Source: Victivallis sp. Marseille-Q1083
GTDB lineage: Bacteria > Verrucomicrobiota > Lentisphaeria > Victivallales > Victivallaceae
DNA: 64,000 bases
Assembly (NCBI RefSeq): GCF_903645315.1
Contig: NZ_CAHJXL010000001.1
Coordinates: 2,534,501-2,598,500, forward strand
Reading direction: 5' to 3'
This document shows, piece after piece, positions 7,460-16,148 of the stretch; the first letter of the stretch is position 1, and each line of letters begins with the position of its first letter. The position numbers and the translations under genes were made by a program. The notes under the pieces were generated by a model, which searched no databases, was not told the DNA's origin, and was given only the letters and a program-made list of their open reading frames with translations.

Positions 7460-9229
7460 TTAGCTTTTCTTGTTCCGTCCGGACCGGTTGGGAAATTTTT
7501 TCGGCGGAGCGCCTTTCCTGTCGTATTCCGCTTTGCCCCGCTTGCGTTTCAGCATGGCGATTTGCACCCGTCGTTCTTTCAGGCCGCGGTTGACGGCAAT
7601 CGGCGTGCCATCCGGCGCCTTGCCGGTATAATACATCGCCGCTCCCATCGTCATCGGCAGCGGAATGTAATCCTGAACCTGCTGCGGACTCCAATTGTTA
7701 TCGGCCAGATATTGATCGACGACCGCCATCTCCTTTTTGGTCGAACCGGGAAAATTGGAGATGAACAACGGAATGATATATTGCTCCTTGCCGCATTTGG
7801 CGCTTTCTTCCTCGAAAATCCGGCGGAATTCGTAAAATTCTTCCGCCGTGCTTTTGCGCATCAGCTCCAGAACCTTCGGATGCAGGTGCTCCGGCGCCGC
7901 TTTCAGGTGGCCGGAAACATGGTGGCGGATCAGTTCCCGCAGCAATTCCGGTTGCTTCAACGCCAGATCCAGCCGGATGCCGGAATTGATATAGAGGTGT
8001 TTCACTTCCGGCATCGAACGGATGCAGCGCAGGAGCTCGATCAGCTCCTTGCCGTCGCATTGAAAATTTTTGCACGGCACCGGCACCAGGCAACTGGAAC
8101 GTTTGCAGACGGCGCATTTGGCGGTGTCGAGAATATGGCTGCCGAAGATATTGCCGGCGGCGCCGCCGATGTCGCTGATCGTTCCCCGGAAATGCGGCCG
8201 CGCACTCAGGCGCTTCGCTTCTTTCCGGATCGATTCGCAACTGCGCGACATCACATAGCGCCCCTGGTGCGCCACCAGTCCGCAGAAGGCGCAGCCGCCC
8301 GGACAGCCGCGCACGGCCGGAATGGAATCCTTGATCGTTTCAAAGGCCGGAATCCGGCCTTGATAGGAGGGGTGCGGGACCCCGGAATAAGCCAAATCGT
8401 GCACGGCGTCAAGCTCTTCCCTGGTCAGCGGCAGCGGTGGCGGTTCGATGACCAGCAGCCGGTCGCCGTAGCGCTGGAGCAAACCGCGGCCGCCGAACGG
8501 ATTCATTTCCCGCTCCACCAGCTTCGTCGAAGTCATCAGGGCGTCTTTGTCGGCCAGCATCTCCTCCCAGCTCGGCAATTCCAGATAAGCGTCGCCCGGT
8601 TGAAAGGCCTCTGCCTCTTTTTTGCCCAGCAATACCGCCGTCCCGCGAATGCCGCGCAACGGCTCCCGGCGGTCGAGGCGGCGGAAGATCTCCGGCATCG
8701 GCTTTTCGCCCATGCCGTAACAGAGGATGTCGGCTTTGGAGTCGACCAGCACGCCCGGCCGCAGTTTATCCTGCCAGTAATCGTAATGCGCCACCCGGCG
8801 CAGGCTGGCGCCGACGCCGCCGAGCGTGATCGGCAAACCGGGAAAAGCGCGTTTGGCCAGTTGCGCGTAGACGATCAGAGCGTGCGGCGGCCGCCGCCCC
8901 GGAACGCCGTTTTCGGAAAAGGCGTCTTCCCGGCGCAACCGCCGGCCGGCGGTGTACAAGTTGACCATCGAATCCATATTGCCGGAAGTGACGCCGCAGG
9001 CCAGCCGCGGCCGCCCCATCACCGTCAGGGAATCGACCGTTTTCCAGTCCGGCTGGGCGACGATGCCGACCCGGTAACCGAGGCTGAGCAGTTGCCGGCC
9101 GACGATCGAAACCCCGTAGGAGGGATGGTCGACGTAACAGTCGCCGGTAATCAGTAAAATATCCAACTCCTCCCAGCCGAGACGTTTCATTTCGGTCCGG
9201 GACATCGGCAGGAAATCGACTTTTTGCAA
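7460..9229 (-). CDS. YgiQ-family radical SAM protein
   Basis: 589 residues. The N-terminal domain (FLPMSRTEMKRLGW, LLITGDCYVDHPSYG, VGIVAQPDW) closely follows the YgiQ pattern. The radical SAM cluster motif is GCPGGCAFCG (CxxxCxxC), and further Cys lie in CAVCKRSSC. The C-terminus is basic (KKFPNRSGRNKKS). The function of the family is unknown. The start is probably the TTG at 9229, because GGAG lies 9 bases upstream and the frame then begins MQKVDFLPMSR, matching where known family members align; an ATG at 9205 would cut into the conserved FLPMSR segment. Monocistronic. Confidence 0.9.
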   Translation of the reverse strand: MQKVDFLPMSRTEMKRLGWEELDILLITGDCYVDHPSYGVSIVGRQLLSLGYRVGIVAQPDWKTVDSLTVMGRPRLACGVTSGNMDSMVNLYTAGRRLRREDAFSENGVPGRRPPHALIVYAQLAKRAFPGLPITLGGVGASLRRVAHYDYWQDKLRPGVLVDSKADILCYGMGEKPMPEIFRRLDRREPLRGIRGTAVLLGKKEAEAFQPGDAYLELPSWEEMLADKDALMTSTKLVEREMNPFGGRGLLQRYGDRLLVIEPPPLPLTREELDAVHDLAYSGVPHPSYQGRIPAFETIKDSIPAVRGCPGGCAFCGLVAHQGRYVMSRSCESIRKEAKRLSARPHFRGTISDIGGAAGNIFGSHILDTAKCAVCKRSSCLVPVPCKNFQCDGKELIELLRCIRSMPEVKHLYINSGIRLDLALKQPELLRELIRHHVSGHLKAAPEHLHPKVLELMRKSTAEEFYEFRRIFEEESAKCGKEQYIIPLFISNFPGSTKKEMAVVDQYLADNNWSPQQVQDYIPLPMTMGAAMYYTGKAPDGTPIAVNRGLKERRVQIAMLKRKRGKAEYDRKGAPPKKFPNRSGRNKKS

Positions 9230-9484
9230 AATAATATTCTCCGGACAATTTTCCCCGGCAAGGGAAAATCTGGTTGTAATTGATTGAATTTTCCTCTGTA
9301 ATATATCGCTTGCGGCAGTGAAAAGCAAGACCGGAGCGGCGGAAAAAGCCGGCCGGCCGTTTGATGGCGGAAAATAAAATTTATGACATTATTCATTTTC
9401 TATTTGCAGGATGTCCAGAACCGATTATTTTATGTCTGGAAGATGATCGCATCGGGCGGGCAATCAAGGTTGGAGTGCGGAATT

Positions 9485-10132
9485 TTGAGTTCATTTTTTC
9501 ATTTCGGCGTGTTGAGCAAAGTAAAACAGGCGTTCTGGCGCGGCAATACTTCGGCGAAAAAAGCGGCGCAGGCGGACTTTCTGGTCAAGATGAACCTGGC
9601 GCCGCTGATGGGACGGCGTGACGCCGCTTACGACCGGGCGGCGGAATTGCTCAATTCGGATATTTTCGCCTTGGGCGACGGCGAGCGGCGGATGCTGTAT
9701 GCCAAAATTCTTTTGCTGCTGGACAACGCCATCGTCGATACCGACGCGATCATCATCACGTTGAGCAGTCACGACATCTCGATCCGTGAACGGCGGATGC
9801 AGCATTTTCTGCAGACGCTGCACGGCTTGATGGAGGCGGCGCACAATCTGATCCTGCTGCCGCCGGAAAGCGGCCGGGAAGAACTGGGGTTCTTTTTCGG
9901 CGATTCGCGCTCCGATTCATTTGTACTCGACGAGGATGCTTTCAGCCGCTGTGAAATGAACGTCATCCACAGCATTGCCGAGTTGGTCAAGCGGTCGGCG
10001 AAGTCGTTGAAGCGTTATCGCGGTTATGCGGCCAAAAGTTTCAGCCAGCACAATCTGGAACGTTACAATAGCGCCATCCGGGAATATGAAGGTTTTTTCC
10101 GGGATTTGAAAGTCGGCAATCCGACCCTTTGA
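9485..10132 (+). CDS. Hypothetical helical cytoplasmic protein
   Basis: 215 residues from a TTG at 9485 with GGAG 9 bases upstream; the frame is open further upstream to an ATG at 9383, but that stretch is AT-rich, lacks a ribosome site and looks like promoter. The protein is mostly alpha-helical and charged (AKKAAQADFLVKMNLAP, RRMLYAKILLLLDNAIVDTD, SIAELVKRSAKSLKRYRGY), with no membrane segment or signal peptide. I recognise no family. It is divergent from ygiQ and convergent with the DUF368 gene. Confidence 0.6.
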   Translation: MSSFFHFGVLSKVKQAFWRGNTSAKKAAQADFLVKMNLAPLMGRRDAAYDRAAELLNSDIFALGDGERRMLYAKILLLLDNAIVDTDAIIITLSSHDISIRERRMQHFLQTLHGLMEAAHNLILLPPESGREELGFFFGDSRSDSFVLDEDAFSRCEMNVIHSIAELVKRSAKSLKRYRGYAAKSFSQHNLERYNSAIREYEGFFRDLKVGNPTL

Positions 10133-10143
10133 GCGAAGCCGGA

Positions 10144-10168
10144 GCCGGGCGGCTGACGCTTGCCCGGC
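10144..10168. terminator. Hairpin between convergent genes
   Basis: GCCGGGC (10144-10150) pairs with GCCCGGC (10162-10168) between the converging hypothetical gene and the DUF368 gene. There is no clear T-run on either side, so termination is inferred from position. Confidence 0.45.
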
Positions 10169-10184
10169 TTGAGCCGCCGCCGTT

Positions 10185-11141
10185 TTATTCCGGAAGTTCA
10201 GCCGGTTTTTGCTGTTTTCTCGCCATGTATTCGATCAGCAGGACGAGCAGGAAGCCCGCCAGGCCGAGCAGCAGCGCATACCAGAATTCCGGTTCGGAGC
10301 CGGCCGGCAGAATATTGTGGTTTTCGATGTGGTCTTCGAATTTCCACGGCCAGACTTTGCGCAGCGATCCCAGCATGAAGCCGATCAGCACCGCGATGGT
10401 GATGTCATGGAATTTCCGCAGCAGGTAGCTCAACAGCCGGATGAAACCGGCAATCCCGATGACGATTCCGACGATGAACAGCGTCAGCGTATAGCAATTA
10501 TCGGCGAGATTCAGCCCGCTTTTGAGTTCGTGGACTGCATTCAGCACATCGTCGTATTTGCCCAGCAGCAACAGGATGAAACTGCCGGAGATGCCGGGCA
10601 GAATCATCGCGCAAATCGCCAGCGCACCGCAGAGGACCAGGTAAAACGGCGAATCCGGCGGATTCCGAAGCAACGGCAGTCCGACGATCAGCCAGCCGGC
10701 GGCGGTCCCGCCGATCAGGGCGGCGATCCGGCCGCCGTTCCAGTGTCTGACGCGCGGCAGCACGGTTGCCACCGAGGCCAGAACCAGGCCGAAGAAAAAT
10801 GCGAGAATCAGCGTGAGCCGGTTGGCCAGCATCCATTTGATCGGCGTGGAAAACAGCGCGATGGCGCTCAGGATGCCCAGGCCGAGGCAGAGCAGGAAGG
10901 GCCATGGCAGGGTTTTGAATGCCTGCCGGATCTGGAATCGGAAAACCATCGAAAAGCACTCTTTGCCGGTGAAACGCCGAATCGCTTCGACCAGTTCATC
11001 GTAGATGCCCAGAATGAAGGCCATCGTTCCGCCGGAAACGCCCGGCACGACATCGGCGCCTCCCATGATAAAACCGCATGAAAAGATACGCAAATAATCT
11101 TTGAAGGAACGCTTCGGAGCGAACGGTTGTTCGTCTTGCAT
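10185..11141 (-). CDS. DUF368-family polyprenyl-phosphate transporter (PopT-like)
   Basis: 318 residues, multi-pass membrane protein. The N-terminal signature GFIMGGADVVPGVSGGTMAFILGIYDEL (key part GADVVPGVSGGT) and its inverted partner LPGISGSFILLLLGKYDDV mark the DUF368 family, whose two repeats place P-G-(V/I)-S-G elements in the membrane. Members have been shown to recycle undecaprenyl phosphate across the inner membrane during cell envelope synthesis. The ATG at 11141 is chosen because the family begins shortly before the first signature; an upstream open frame to 11447 has no supporting features. The length fits the family. Confidence 0.88.
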   Translation of the reverse strand: MQDEQPFAPKRSFKDYLRIFSCGFIMGGADVVPGVSGGTMAFILGIYDELVEAIRRFTGKECFSMVFRFQIRQAFKTLPWPFLLCLGLGILSAIALFSTPIKWMLANRLTLILAFFFGLVLASVATVLPRVRHWNGGRIAALIGGTAAGWLIVGLPLLRNPPDSPFYLVLCGALAICAMILPGISGSFILLLLGKYDDVLNAVHELKSGLNLADNCYTLTLFIVGIVIGIAGFIRLLSYLLRKFHDITIAVLIGFMLGSLRKVWPWKFEDHIENHNILPAGSEPEFWYALLLGLAGFLLVLLIEYMARKQQKPAELPE

Positions 11142-11304
11142 GTGAAAAACCTTGAGTTGTGTATTGGTCGAATCGGTCGGGTCGGGACGAAACAATTCCT
11201 GCGGATAAATCAAGGCGTGAAAGGCGGAAAATGGATTTTCGCCGATTGGGAAAACGGAAACGGTCGATATCATCGAAAAACGCGGTAAGGAAGTTTTCGC
11301 CCGG

Positions 11305-11736
11305 TCAGTTCTGGCGGAAGCGCGCCGGTCCGGCCCTGACCGGGGTTGCGGCAGCCAGAATATCCTGAACGGTGAGCAATTCCGGCTTCGGCGCGCCGCC
11401 CGGTACGCCGTCGAAAAGGTGACGAGCGGCAGAAACGGCGGCAACATCGGCTTCGCCGGCCGAATGGACCGACAGGGATTTCTTATATTTATTTTTTACC
11501 GTCGCGACGGTACGGCGGGGACGCCGGCAATCATCCTGAAAGTAGGCCGCCGCCTTGTTTTCGCCGGCGGCTGCAAGGTAACTTTGCCCGATCGGAAAAA
11601 TTGCCGGCGGCGGACAGGATTCGGACGCTTCGGCCCGGAACAGCGAAAAAACAAAAAACGCGACGACGGCGAAAAGCAGGATTTGCCGGATTCTTCTCAA
11701 AATAAATTGCACGGAACCGTTGTCGCTCTGATCCAT
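11305..11736 (-). CDS. Small membrane-anchored or exported protein of unknown function
   Basis: 143 residues from an ATG at 11736. A basic N-terminus (ILRRIRQ) precedes one hydrophobic helix (ILLFAVVAFFVFSLF, about residues 19-33), followed by AEASES, a possible signal-peptidase site. The rest is hydrophilic, with a basic patch (RRPRRTVATVKNKYKK). The last residues, TPVRAGPARFRQN, resemble the C-terminus of the exported protein at 1668-2039. The ribosome site is weak. No known family is recognised; a reading frame shifted by one base at 11531-11905 overlaps it and looks less protein-like. Confidence 0.45.
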   Translation of the reverse strand: MDQSDNGSVQFILRRIRQILLFAVVAFFVFSLFRAEASESCPPPAIFPIGQSYLAAAGENKAAAYFQDDCRRPRRTVATVKNKYKKSLSVHSAGEADVAAVSAARHLFDGVPGGAPKPELLTVQDILAAATPVRAGPARFRQN

Positions 11737-11825
11737 TCTCGAATGACTTTTGTTTTGATACCGGGATAATATAACGTCGTTCGGGAACTTTACAAGCGGC
11801 GTCCAGCCGGTCCGGGCCGCGGCGG

Positions 11826-12953
11826 CTATTTGCCCGGCGGCAAAGGCCGCCGCGGCTGTCTGCCGAGATAGGAGAGGTAGGCGCGCCAACCGTGCTTTTT
11901 GACATATTCGGCCGCCTGCCGGTAGCCGTCGCCGTAAACCGGATCCGGGTTCAATTCGAAACGGATGTTCTGCCCGGGACGCTTCAACAGCGTGTTGACC
12001 CTGGCCGCCACGTATTCGCAGGTGCCTTCCTCCAGCTTCTGATCTTCAAAAGTCCCGTAACGGTGGCGGAGATAATCGTGAGTCAGCTCATGGGCGAATA
12101 CTTCGCTGAGCCGTTTCTCCGGCAGCAGGTTCAGCACATAAATGCTGCAGCGCTCATCGTCGAGATATTGCCGCTCTTCCGGCTGGCCGGCGACCGATAC
12201 CGTTTTGGTGTACAACGTGGCACTGAAGACATAGCTGCCGACCTCCGATCCGAGGTTGTCGGCGGCGGCGTTTTGCTTCAACGTCGGCAGGTCGACCGAA
12301 TACAATTCGATGACATGATCGAATTCGAAGGATAGTTTCTTTTCGAGCAATTCCCTGGTTTTTTCGAAAATCCTGGCGATTTCGTCCGGATCGGTGACGG
12401 CGGATTCGTAACATTGCCGGCAAAGGAAACGGCCGTCCGCCAGCGTTTTTCCCGGCTGCGGCAACTGGCAGGCGTAGCAGAGCGGCAGCCGGGCGCATTT
12501 TTCACAGAAGTCGAAGGATCCGTACAAACCGGTGATCCGATAGTAGGTTTTCATCGCGGCGCCGCAAGAGTGACAATGCGGCAGCCGCTGGTTCAGGCAG
12601 GCCTGCGAACAATAAAAGTCATTGCCCGATTGAAAACTGTCGGCCAGGCAGGGTTGACGGCAGATGGTGCAGCGCGGCGCCTGGCTGGCCAGACAGGTTT
12701 CCGAACAGTACATCCTGCCGAGCGCCGGAGAGAAAAATTGCCGCCGGCAGGCGCCGCCGCAGGCGGCGCATTTGGCGAGTGTCGCCTCGAAACAGCGTTC
12801 GGAGCAATAGATCCGGCCCTGCTGGTCGAGCAGATATTCATCGGCAATTGCCTGCCGGCAGGTCTGGCACAGATAGTCCATCGCCGCTGCCGGCAGCAGC
12901 AGACTCAACAGGACGCCGACGATCAACGCGCGCCGGAATATCTGGAAACTCAT
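11826..12953 (-). CDS. Secreted DA1-like zinc metallopeptidase with multiple zinc-ribbon (LIM-like) modules
   Basis: 375 residues. A signal peptide (about residues 1-24) precedes a Cys-rich region (about 28-190) with repeated CxxC...CxxxC units such as CQTCRQAI, CAACGGAC, CTICRQPC and CHSCGAAM, each recalling a LIM or zinc-ribbon finger. The C-terminal domain has HELTH (His288, Glu289, His292), followed by LEEG (Glu308/309). This matches the layout of the plant DA1 ubiquitin-activated peptidases (LIM, then HExxH...EEG), here in an exported bacterial form. It should be a periplasmic or secreted protease; the target is unknown. The start overlaps the stop of the upstream gene by ATGA, so the two are translationally coupled. 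Confidence 0.8.
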   Translation of the reverse strand: MSFQIFRRALIVGVLLSLLLPAAAMDYLCQTCRQAIADEYLLDQQGRIYCSERCFEATLAKCAACGGACRRQFFSPALGRMYCSETCLASQAPRCTICRQPCLADSFQSGNDFYCSQACLNQRLPHCHSCGAAMKTYYRITGLYGSFDFCEKCARLPLCYACQLPQPGKTLADGRFLCRQCYESAVTDPDEIARIFEKTRELLEKKLSFEFDHVIELYSVDLPTLKQNAAADNLGSEVGSYVFSATLYTKTVSVAGQPEERQYLDDERCSIYVLNLLPEKRLSEVFAHELTHDYLRHRYGTFEDQKLEEGTCEYVAARVNTLLKRPGQNIRFELNPDPVYGDGYRQAAEYVKKHGWRAYLSYLGRQPRRPLPPGK

Positions 12954-13774
12954 GATTCCTCCGGTTGCGCCCCATACGGATAGGGCAGAAATTCCAGCAG
13001 TTCGTCATCGGCCATGCCGCACAGCGCGTGACCGACGGTGTGGATGTAGCGGAAACTGTCGGAGCTGACGGCATACAAAAACAACATGCTCGCCAGGAAT
13101 TTCAGCACTTTGCGCGGGTCGTCCCAGAATTCGCAATTGGCCGGATCGGTCGGCGCCAGCACCTGCCAGCCGTTTTTGGGCGAAAGAATCCGGCCGCGCC
13201 GGTCGATCAGCGCGAAATTGCCGTACAACCGCACGATGCACAATTCCAAATTGCACTCCAACGCCAGTTCCAGAGCGACGGCGCACAGCAGAATATCGGC
13301 GCCGATGCGGTCGTCGAGCACCGGGCCGAGGCAATAGTAATCGGGGGACGGCACTTCATTGTCCGGCGGCAGCGTGAACGAACACTTGCGCATGAAATAC
13401 GCGACCTGTTCCAGGTTGTACAGATCGAATTTTTCCGCTGCGCCGGAAAAATTCTGCCAGAGGTCCACCAACGCCGGCGCCGAATCGTTGTCATACCATT
13501 GCAGGTGAACTTCAATCAGCCCTTCCAGCAAGTTGATGTTGCGATTTTTCAGCAGTGCGGCAAACATCCGGCGGCGGCGGCGCAGCAGTTGGATGGCCTG
13601 CAACTGGTGGATGCGCCGCCGGACATTCGGGTTGTCGCACTCCTGCAATTCCGCCAGATGGGCATCCAGCGCCGGCCCGAGCTTCAACAACTCGGTGATG
13701 GCGGTGCGGCCGATCTGCTCGTTGTCGTCGTCGAGCAGCCGGAGCAGGCTTTCAATCCGGCCGGCATTGCTCAT
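12950..13774 (-). CDS. SirB1-like/transglutaminase-core protein with HEAT-like N-terminus
   Basis: 274 residues, cytoplasmic. The first 60 residues look like HEAT-type helical pairs (RIESLLRLLDDDNEQIGRTA, then LLKLGPALDAHLAEL). The middle part (NINLLEGLIEVHLQWYDNDS, then GPVLDDRIGADILLCAVALELAL) recalls the SirB1_N/transglutaminase-core-2 family, but I see no clear Cys-His-Asp triad. It lies between an exonuclease gene (23-base overlap upstream) and the DA1-like peptidase (4-base overlap downstream), so the three form one operon. Its role is unknown; the assignment to SirB1 is moderate. Confidence 0.6.
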   Translation of the reverse strand: MSNAGRIESLLRLLDDDNEQIGRTAITELLKLGPALDAHLAELQECDNPNVRRRIHQLQAIQLLRRRRRMFAALLKNRNINLLEGLIEVHLQWYDNDSAPALVDLWQNFSGAAEKFDLYNLEQVAYFMRKCSFTLPPDNEVPSPDYYCLGPVLDDRIGADILLCAVALELALECNLELCIVRLYGNFALIDRRGRILSPKNGWQVLAPTDPANCEFWDDPRKVLKFLASMLFLYAVSSDSFRYIHTVGHALCGMADDELLEFLPYPYGAQPEES

Positions 13775-14552
13775 TTTTTCGCTCCGGAAATTTGCCGGCC
13801 AGCGCGTTGCTGGCGATCGCCTTCACATCATCGGCGAAATCGGCCCGCAGGATCCAGCGCAGGAAACCCGGATCGTTTGCCGCCAGATGGCGCAGCGTCT
13901 GCCCGTAGTTCTTGCCGAAATTGACGATCACTTCGCTGCCGGACCATTTGAATCGGTTCGAGGCGTCGATGGCGTCCGGATCGCGCAAGTCGCAGAATTT
14001 GTGCAGTTCGTCCAGATCGCGCGGCAACTCCGGATGTTTCTCCAACTGGCCGAGGAAAACTTCGACGGTGGCCATCGTGTCGGCTTCGGCGCTGTGGGCA
14101 TCTTCGAGCTCCTTGCCGCAAAACAGCCTGTAGGCGGCGGTCAGCGTCCGGGGATACAGCTTGCAGAAAATCCGGAACGAATCGATGACCCGGCGGCCTT
14201 CCAGCGAAAACTCCAGTCCGGCGCGGCGGAACTCCTCGACCAGCAGCGGAATGTCGAACCCGACGATGTTATAGCCGGCCAGATCGCAGCCTTCCAGGTA
14301 ATGATGGAGATTCTGGGCGATGATCGCAAAGGTCGGCGCGTTGGCGACGTCGGCGTCATAGATGCCGTGGATTTTGCTGGCCGCTTCCGGGATCGCCATC
14401 TCCGGGTTGAGCCGCCTGGTGGTGCACTCCCGGCTGCCGTCCGGCAGAAATTTGATGACGGAGAGTTCGACGATGCGGTCCCGGGTGACGACGGTGCCGG
14501 TGCTTTCGATGTCGAAGAAGACCAGCGGCCGGTCCAATTGCATATTCAACAT
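13752..14552 (-). CDS. DEDDh 3'-5' exonuclease (DNA polymerase III epsilon-like)
   Basis: 266 residues. The exonuclease motifs are in order: ExoI FFDIESTGT (about 11-19, Asp and Glu), ExoII YNIVGFDIPLL (about 92-102) and ExoIII HSAEADTMAT (HxAxxD, about 148-157). These make a DnaQ-like 3'-5' exonuclease that degrades single-stranded DNA or RNA ends using two metal ions. The C-terminal 90 residues (SGSEVIVNFGKNYGQTLRHL and on) resemble the small domain often appended to exonucleases of this group (a DUF3820-like element). It is the first gene of a three-gene overlapping operon. The ATG at 14552 has AGAGGG upstream. Confidence 0.85.
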   Translation of the reverse strand: MLNMQLDRPLVFFDIESTGTVVTRDRIVELSVIKFLPDGSRECTTRRLNPEMAIPEAASKIHGIYDADVANAPTFAIIAQNLHHYLEGCDLAGYNIVGFDIPLLVEEFRRAGLEFSLEGRRVIDSFRIFCKLYPRTLTAAYRLFCGKELEDAHSAEADTMATVEVFLGQLEKHPELPRDLDELHKFCDLRDPDAIDASNRFKWSGSEVIVNFGKNYGQTLRHLAANDPGFLRWILRADFADDVKAIASNALAGKFPERKNEQCRPD

Positions 14553-14760
14553 GATGATTGATTTCCCTCTTGAAAGTTTCATTTGTTATAAGTTACCACG
14601 GCAAAGACGGCAGCACAAGTTTTTTTGCTGTTTCCTGGAAAATTCTGCTGTTTTTATTGACCGCCAGCTGCTAAAATAGTTGCAAAAAATAATTTGCCTT
14701 GCTATTGTTATCATTCGTGGCTGAAGAGCGAATCCGGAATCATACAACGGAGGCATTGGA

Positions 14761-15996
14761 ATGAAACGATATTGGCGGCTGAACTTGGGCGCGGCGGTCT
14801 TTTTGCTGGCGGGGCTGGCATTCTGCCGGACTGCGGCGGTAAAAGCCGAGACCAACGAAACGGAGGGAAAACAGGTGAAAATCGAAGAACTCGACCCGAA
14901 TATGGCCGATAAGCCGGTGGACGAAAACGGCATGATCTGGTTCACACCGGACGAAAAGCCGTTCGAACTGCTCGGGTTTTACTGGTATGACCAGGATAAA
15001 GTGTTCCGCCGGCTGCCGGTCAAGCCGGATGTCGAAATCAGCGAAGGGGTGGATTATCTGGCCAACCATACCGCCGGCGGCCAGATTCGTTTCCGCTCCG
15101 ACTGCCGCAAGCTGGTGCTCAAGGCCGATTTGGGAATTTCCGAATTCATGCCGCATATGGCGCCGACCGGCAGCAGCGGCTTCGATTTCTACATTGGCGG
15201 ACCGTATCAGCAGCGCTTCAGTACGACGGCCCGGCCGCCGATGGAGCCGGACAATCATATCGTGATCGGTTATTTCCTCGACGAGCAGGGTGAGCGTCCG
15301 GCCGAAATGCGCGACTTCACGATCAATCTGCCATTGTACAACCAGGTCAAATCGATCCGGATCGGCCTGGATGCCGGCAGCCGGGTGATGGCGCCGCAGC
15401 CGTATGTCAGCGACCGGCCGGTCATCGTCTACGGCACTTCGATCACCCAGGGCGGCTGCGCCTCCCGGCCGGGCAGTTGCTATACGAACATCCTCAGCCG
15501 GAAACTCAACCGGCCGTTCCTCAATTACGGCTTTTCCGGCAACGGCAAGGGGGAGCCGGAGATGGCGCAGTTGCTGGCCGAGATCGCCGATCCGGCGATG
15601 CTGATTCTGGATTATCAGGCCAATTGTGTCGATATGATCGACCGGACTTTACCGGAGTTCATCCGGATTTACCGGGAAAAACATCCCGAGGTGCCGATCT
15701 TGGTCGTTTCCGGCATCCGTTTCAGCGGCGAAGCGGTCGGCCAGCGGCGCGAAGAGGGCAATTCGCTGAGTGACTGGATGATCCGCTACCGGGATATCCA
15801 GAAAAATACCGTCGAAGCCTGCCGGGCGGCCGGCGACCGGAATATCTATTTTCTCGACGGCAGCGAACTGCTCGACCCGTTGATCTATGACGAAGCCACC
15901 GTCGACGGCGTGCATCCGACCGACTTGGGCTTCACGATGATGGCCGACGGGATGGCGCCGGTGATCCGGAAGATTCTCGACGGCGAAGCAAAATGA
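14761..15996 (+). CDS. Secreted SGNH/GDSL-type hydrolase (probable carbohydrate esterase)
   Basis: 411 residues. A signal peptide spans residues 1 to about 29. A beta-sandwich-like N-terminal domain (about 50-205) is followed by the SGNH hydrolase domain (about 218-408). Block I is VIVYGTSITQGG with the nucleophile Ser, the Asn block is NYGFSGNGKG, and block V is DGVHPTDLG with the catalytic Asp and His. Proteins of this layout are deacetylases or esterases acting on plant or host polysaccharides. GGAGG lies 8 bases before the ATG. A terminator follows directly, so it is monocistronic; nagA starts beyond it. Confidence 0.87.
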   Translation: MKRYWRLNLGAAVFLLAGLAFCRTAAVKAETNETEGKQVKIEELDPNMADKPVDENGMIWFTPDEKPFELLGFYWYDQDKVFRRLPVKPDVEISEGVDYLANHTAGGQIRFRSDCRKLVLKADLGISEFMPHMAPTGSSGFDFYIGGPYQQRFSTTARPPMEPDNHIVIGYFLDEQGERPAEMRDFTINLPLYNQVKSIRIGLDAGSRVMAPQPYVSDRPVIVYGTSITQGGCASRPGSCYTNILSRKLNRPFLNYGFSGNGKGEPEMAQLLAEIADPAMLILDYQANCVDMIDRTLPEFIRIYREKHPEVPILVVSGIRFSGEAVGQRREEGNSLSDWMIRYRDIQKNTVEACRAAGDRNIYFLDGSELLDPLIYDEATVDGVHPTDLGFTMMADGMAPVIRKILDGEAK

Positions 15997-16017
15997 CGGT
16001 GCCCTGACGGCAAAGGG

Positions 16018-16050
16018 AACCCGGCGGTCGTTTCGGCTGTCGGGTTTTTT
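16018..16050 (+). terminator. Intrinsic terminator after the SGNH hydrolase
   Basis: AACCCGGC (from 16018) pairs with GTCGGGTT (to about 16046), including one G-T pair, and a run of T follows (16045-16050). Confidence 0.75.
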
Positions 16051-16148
16051 ACTGCATAATTGCGTCGGAAAATTTGGAAAAATACGGAAAAACGCCTAAA
16101 TTACTTGCATCGTAAAAGAATTGCTGAACGGATCGGAGCTCTGAGGGA

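Noticed and set aside
11531-11905. A 124-codon minus-strand frame overlapping the small exported protein at 11305-11736
   Set aside because: It lacks a ribosome site and signal peptide, and its composition is that of an off-frame reading.
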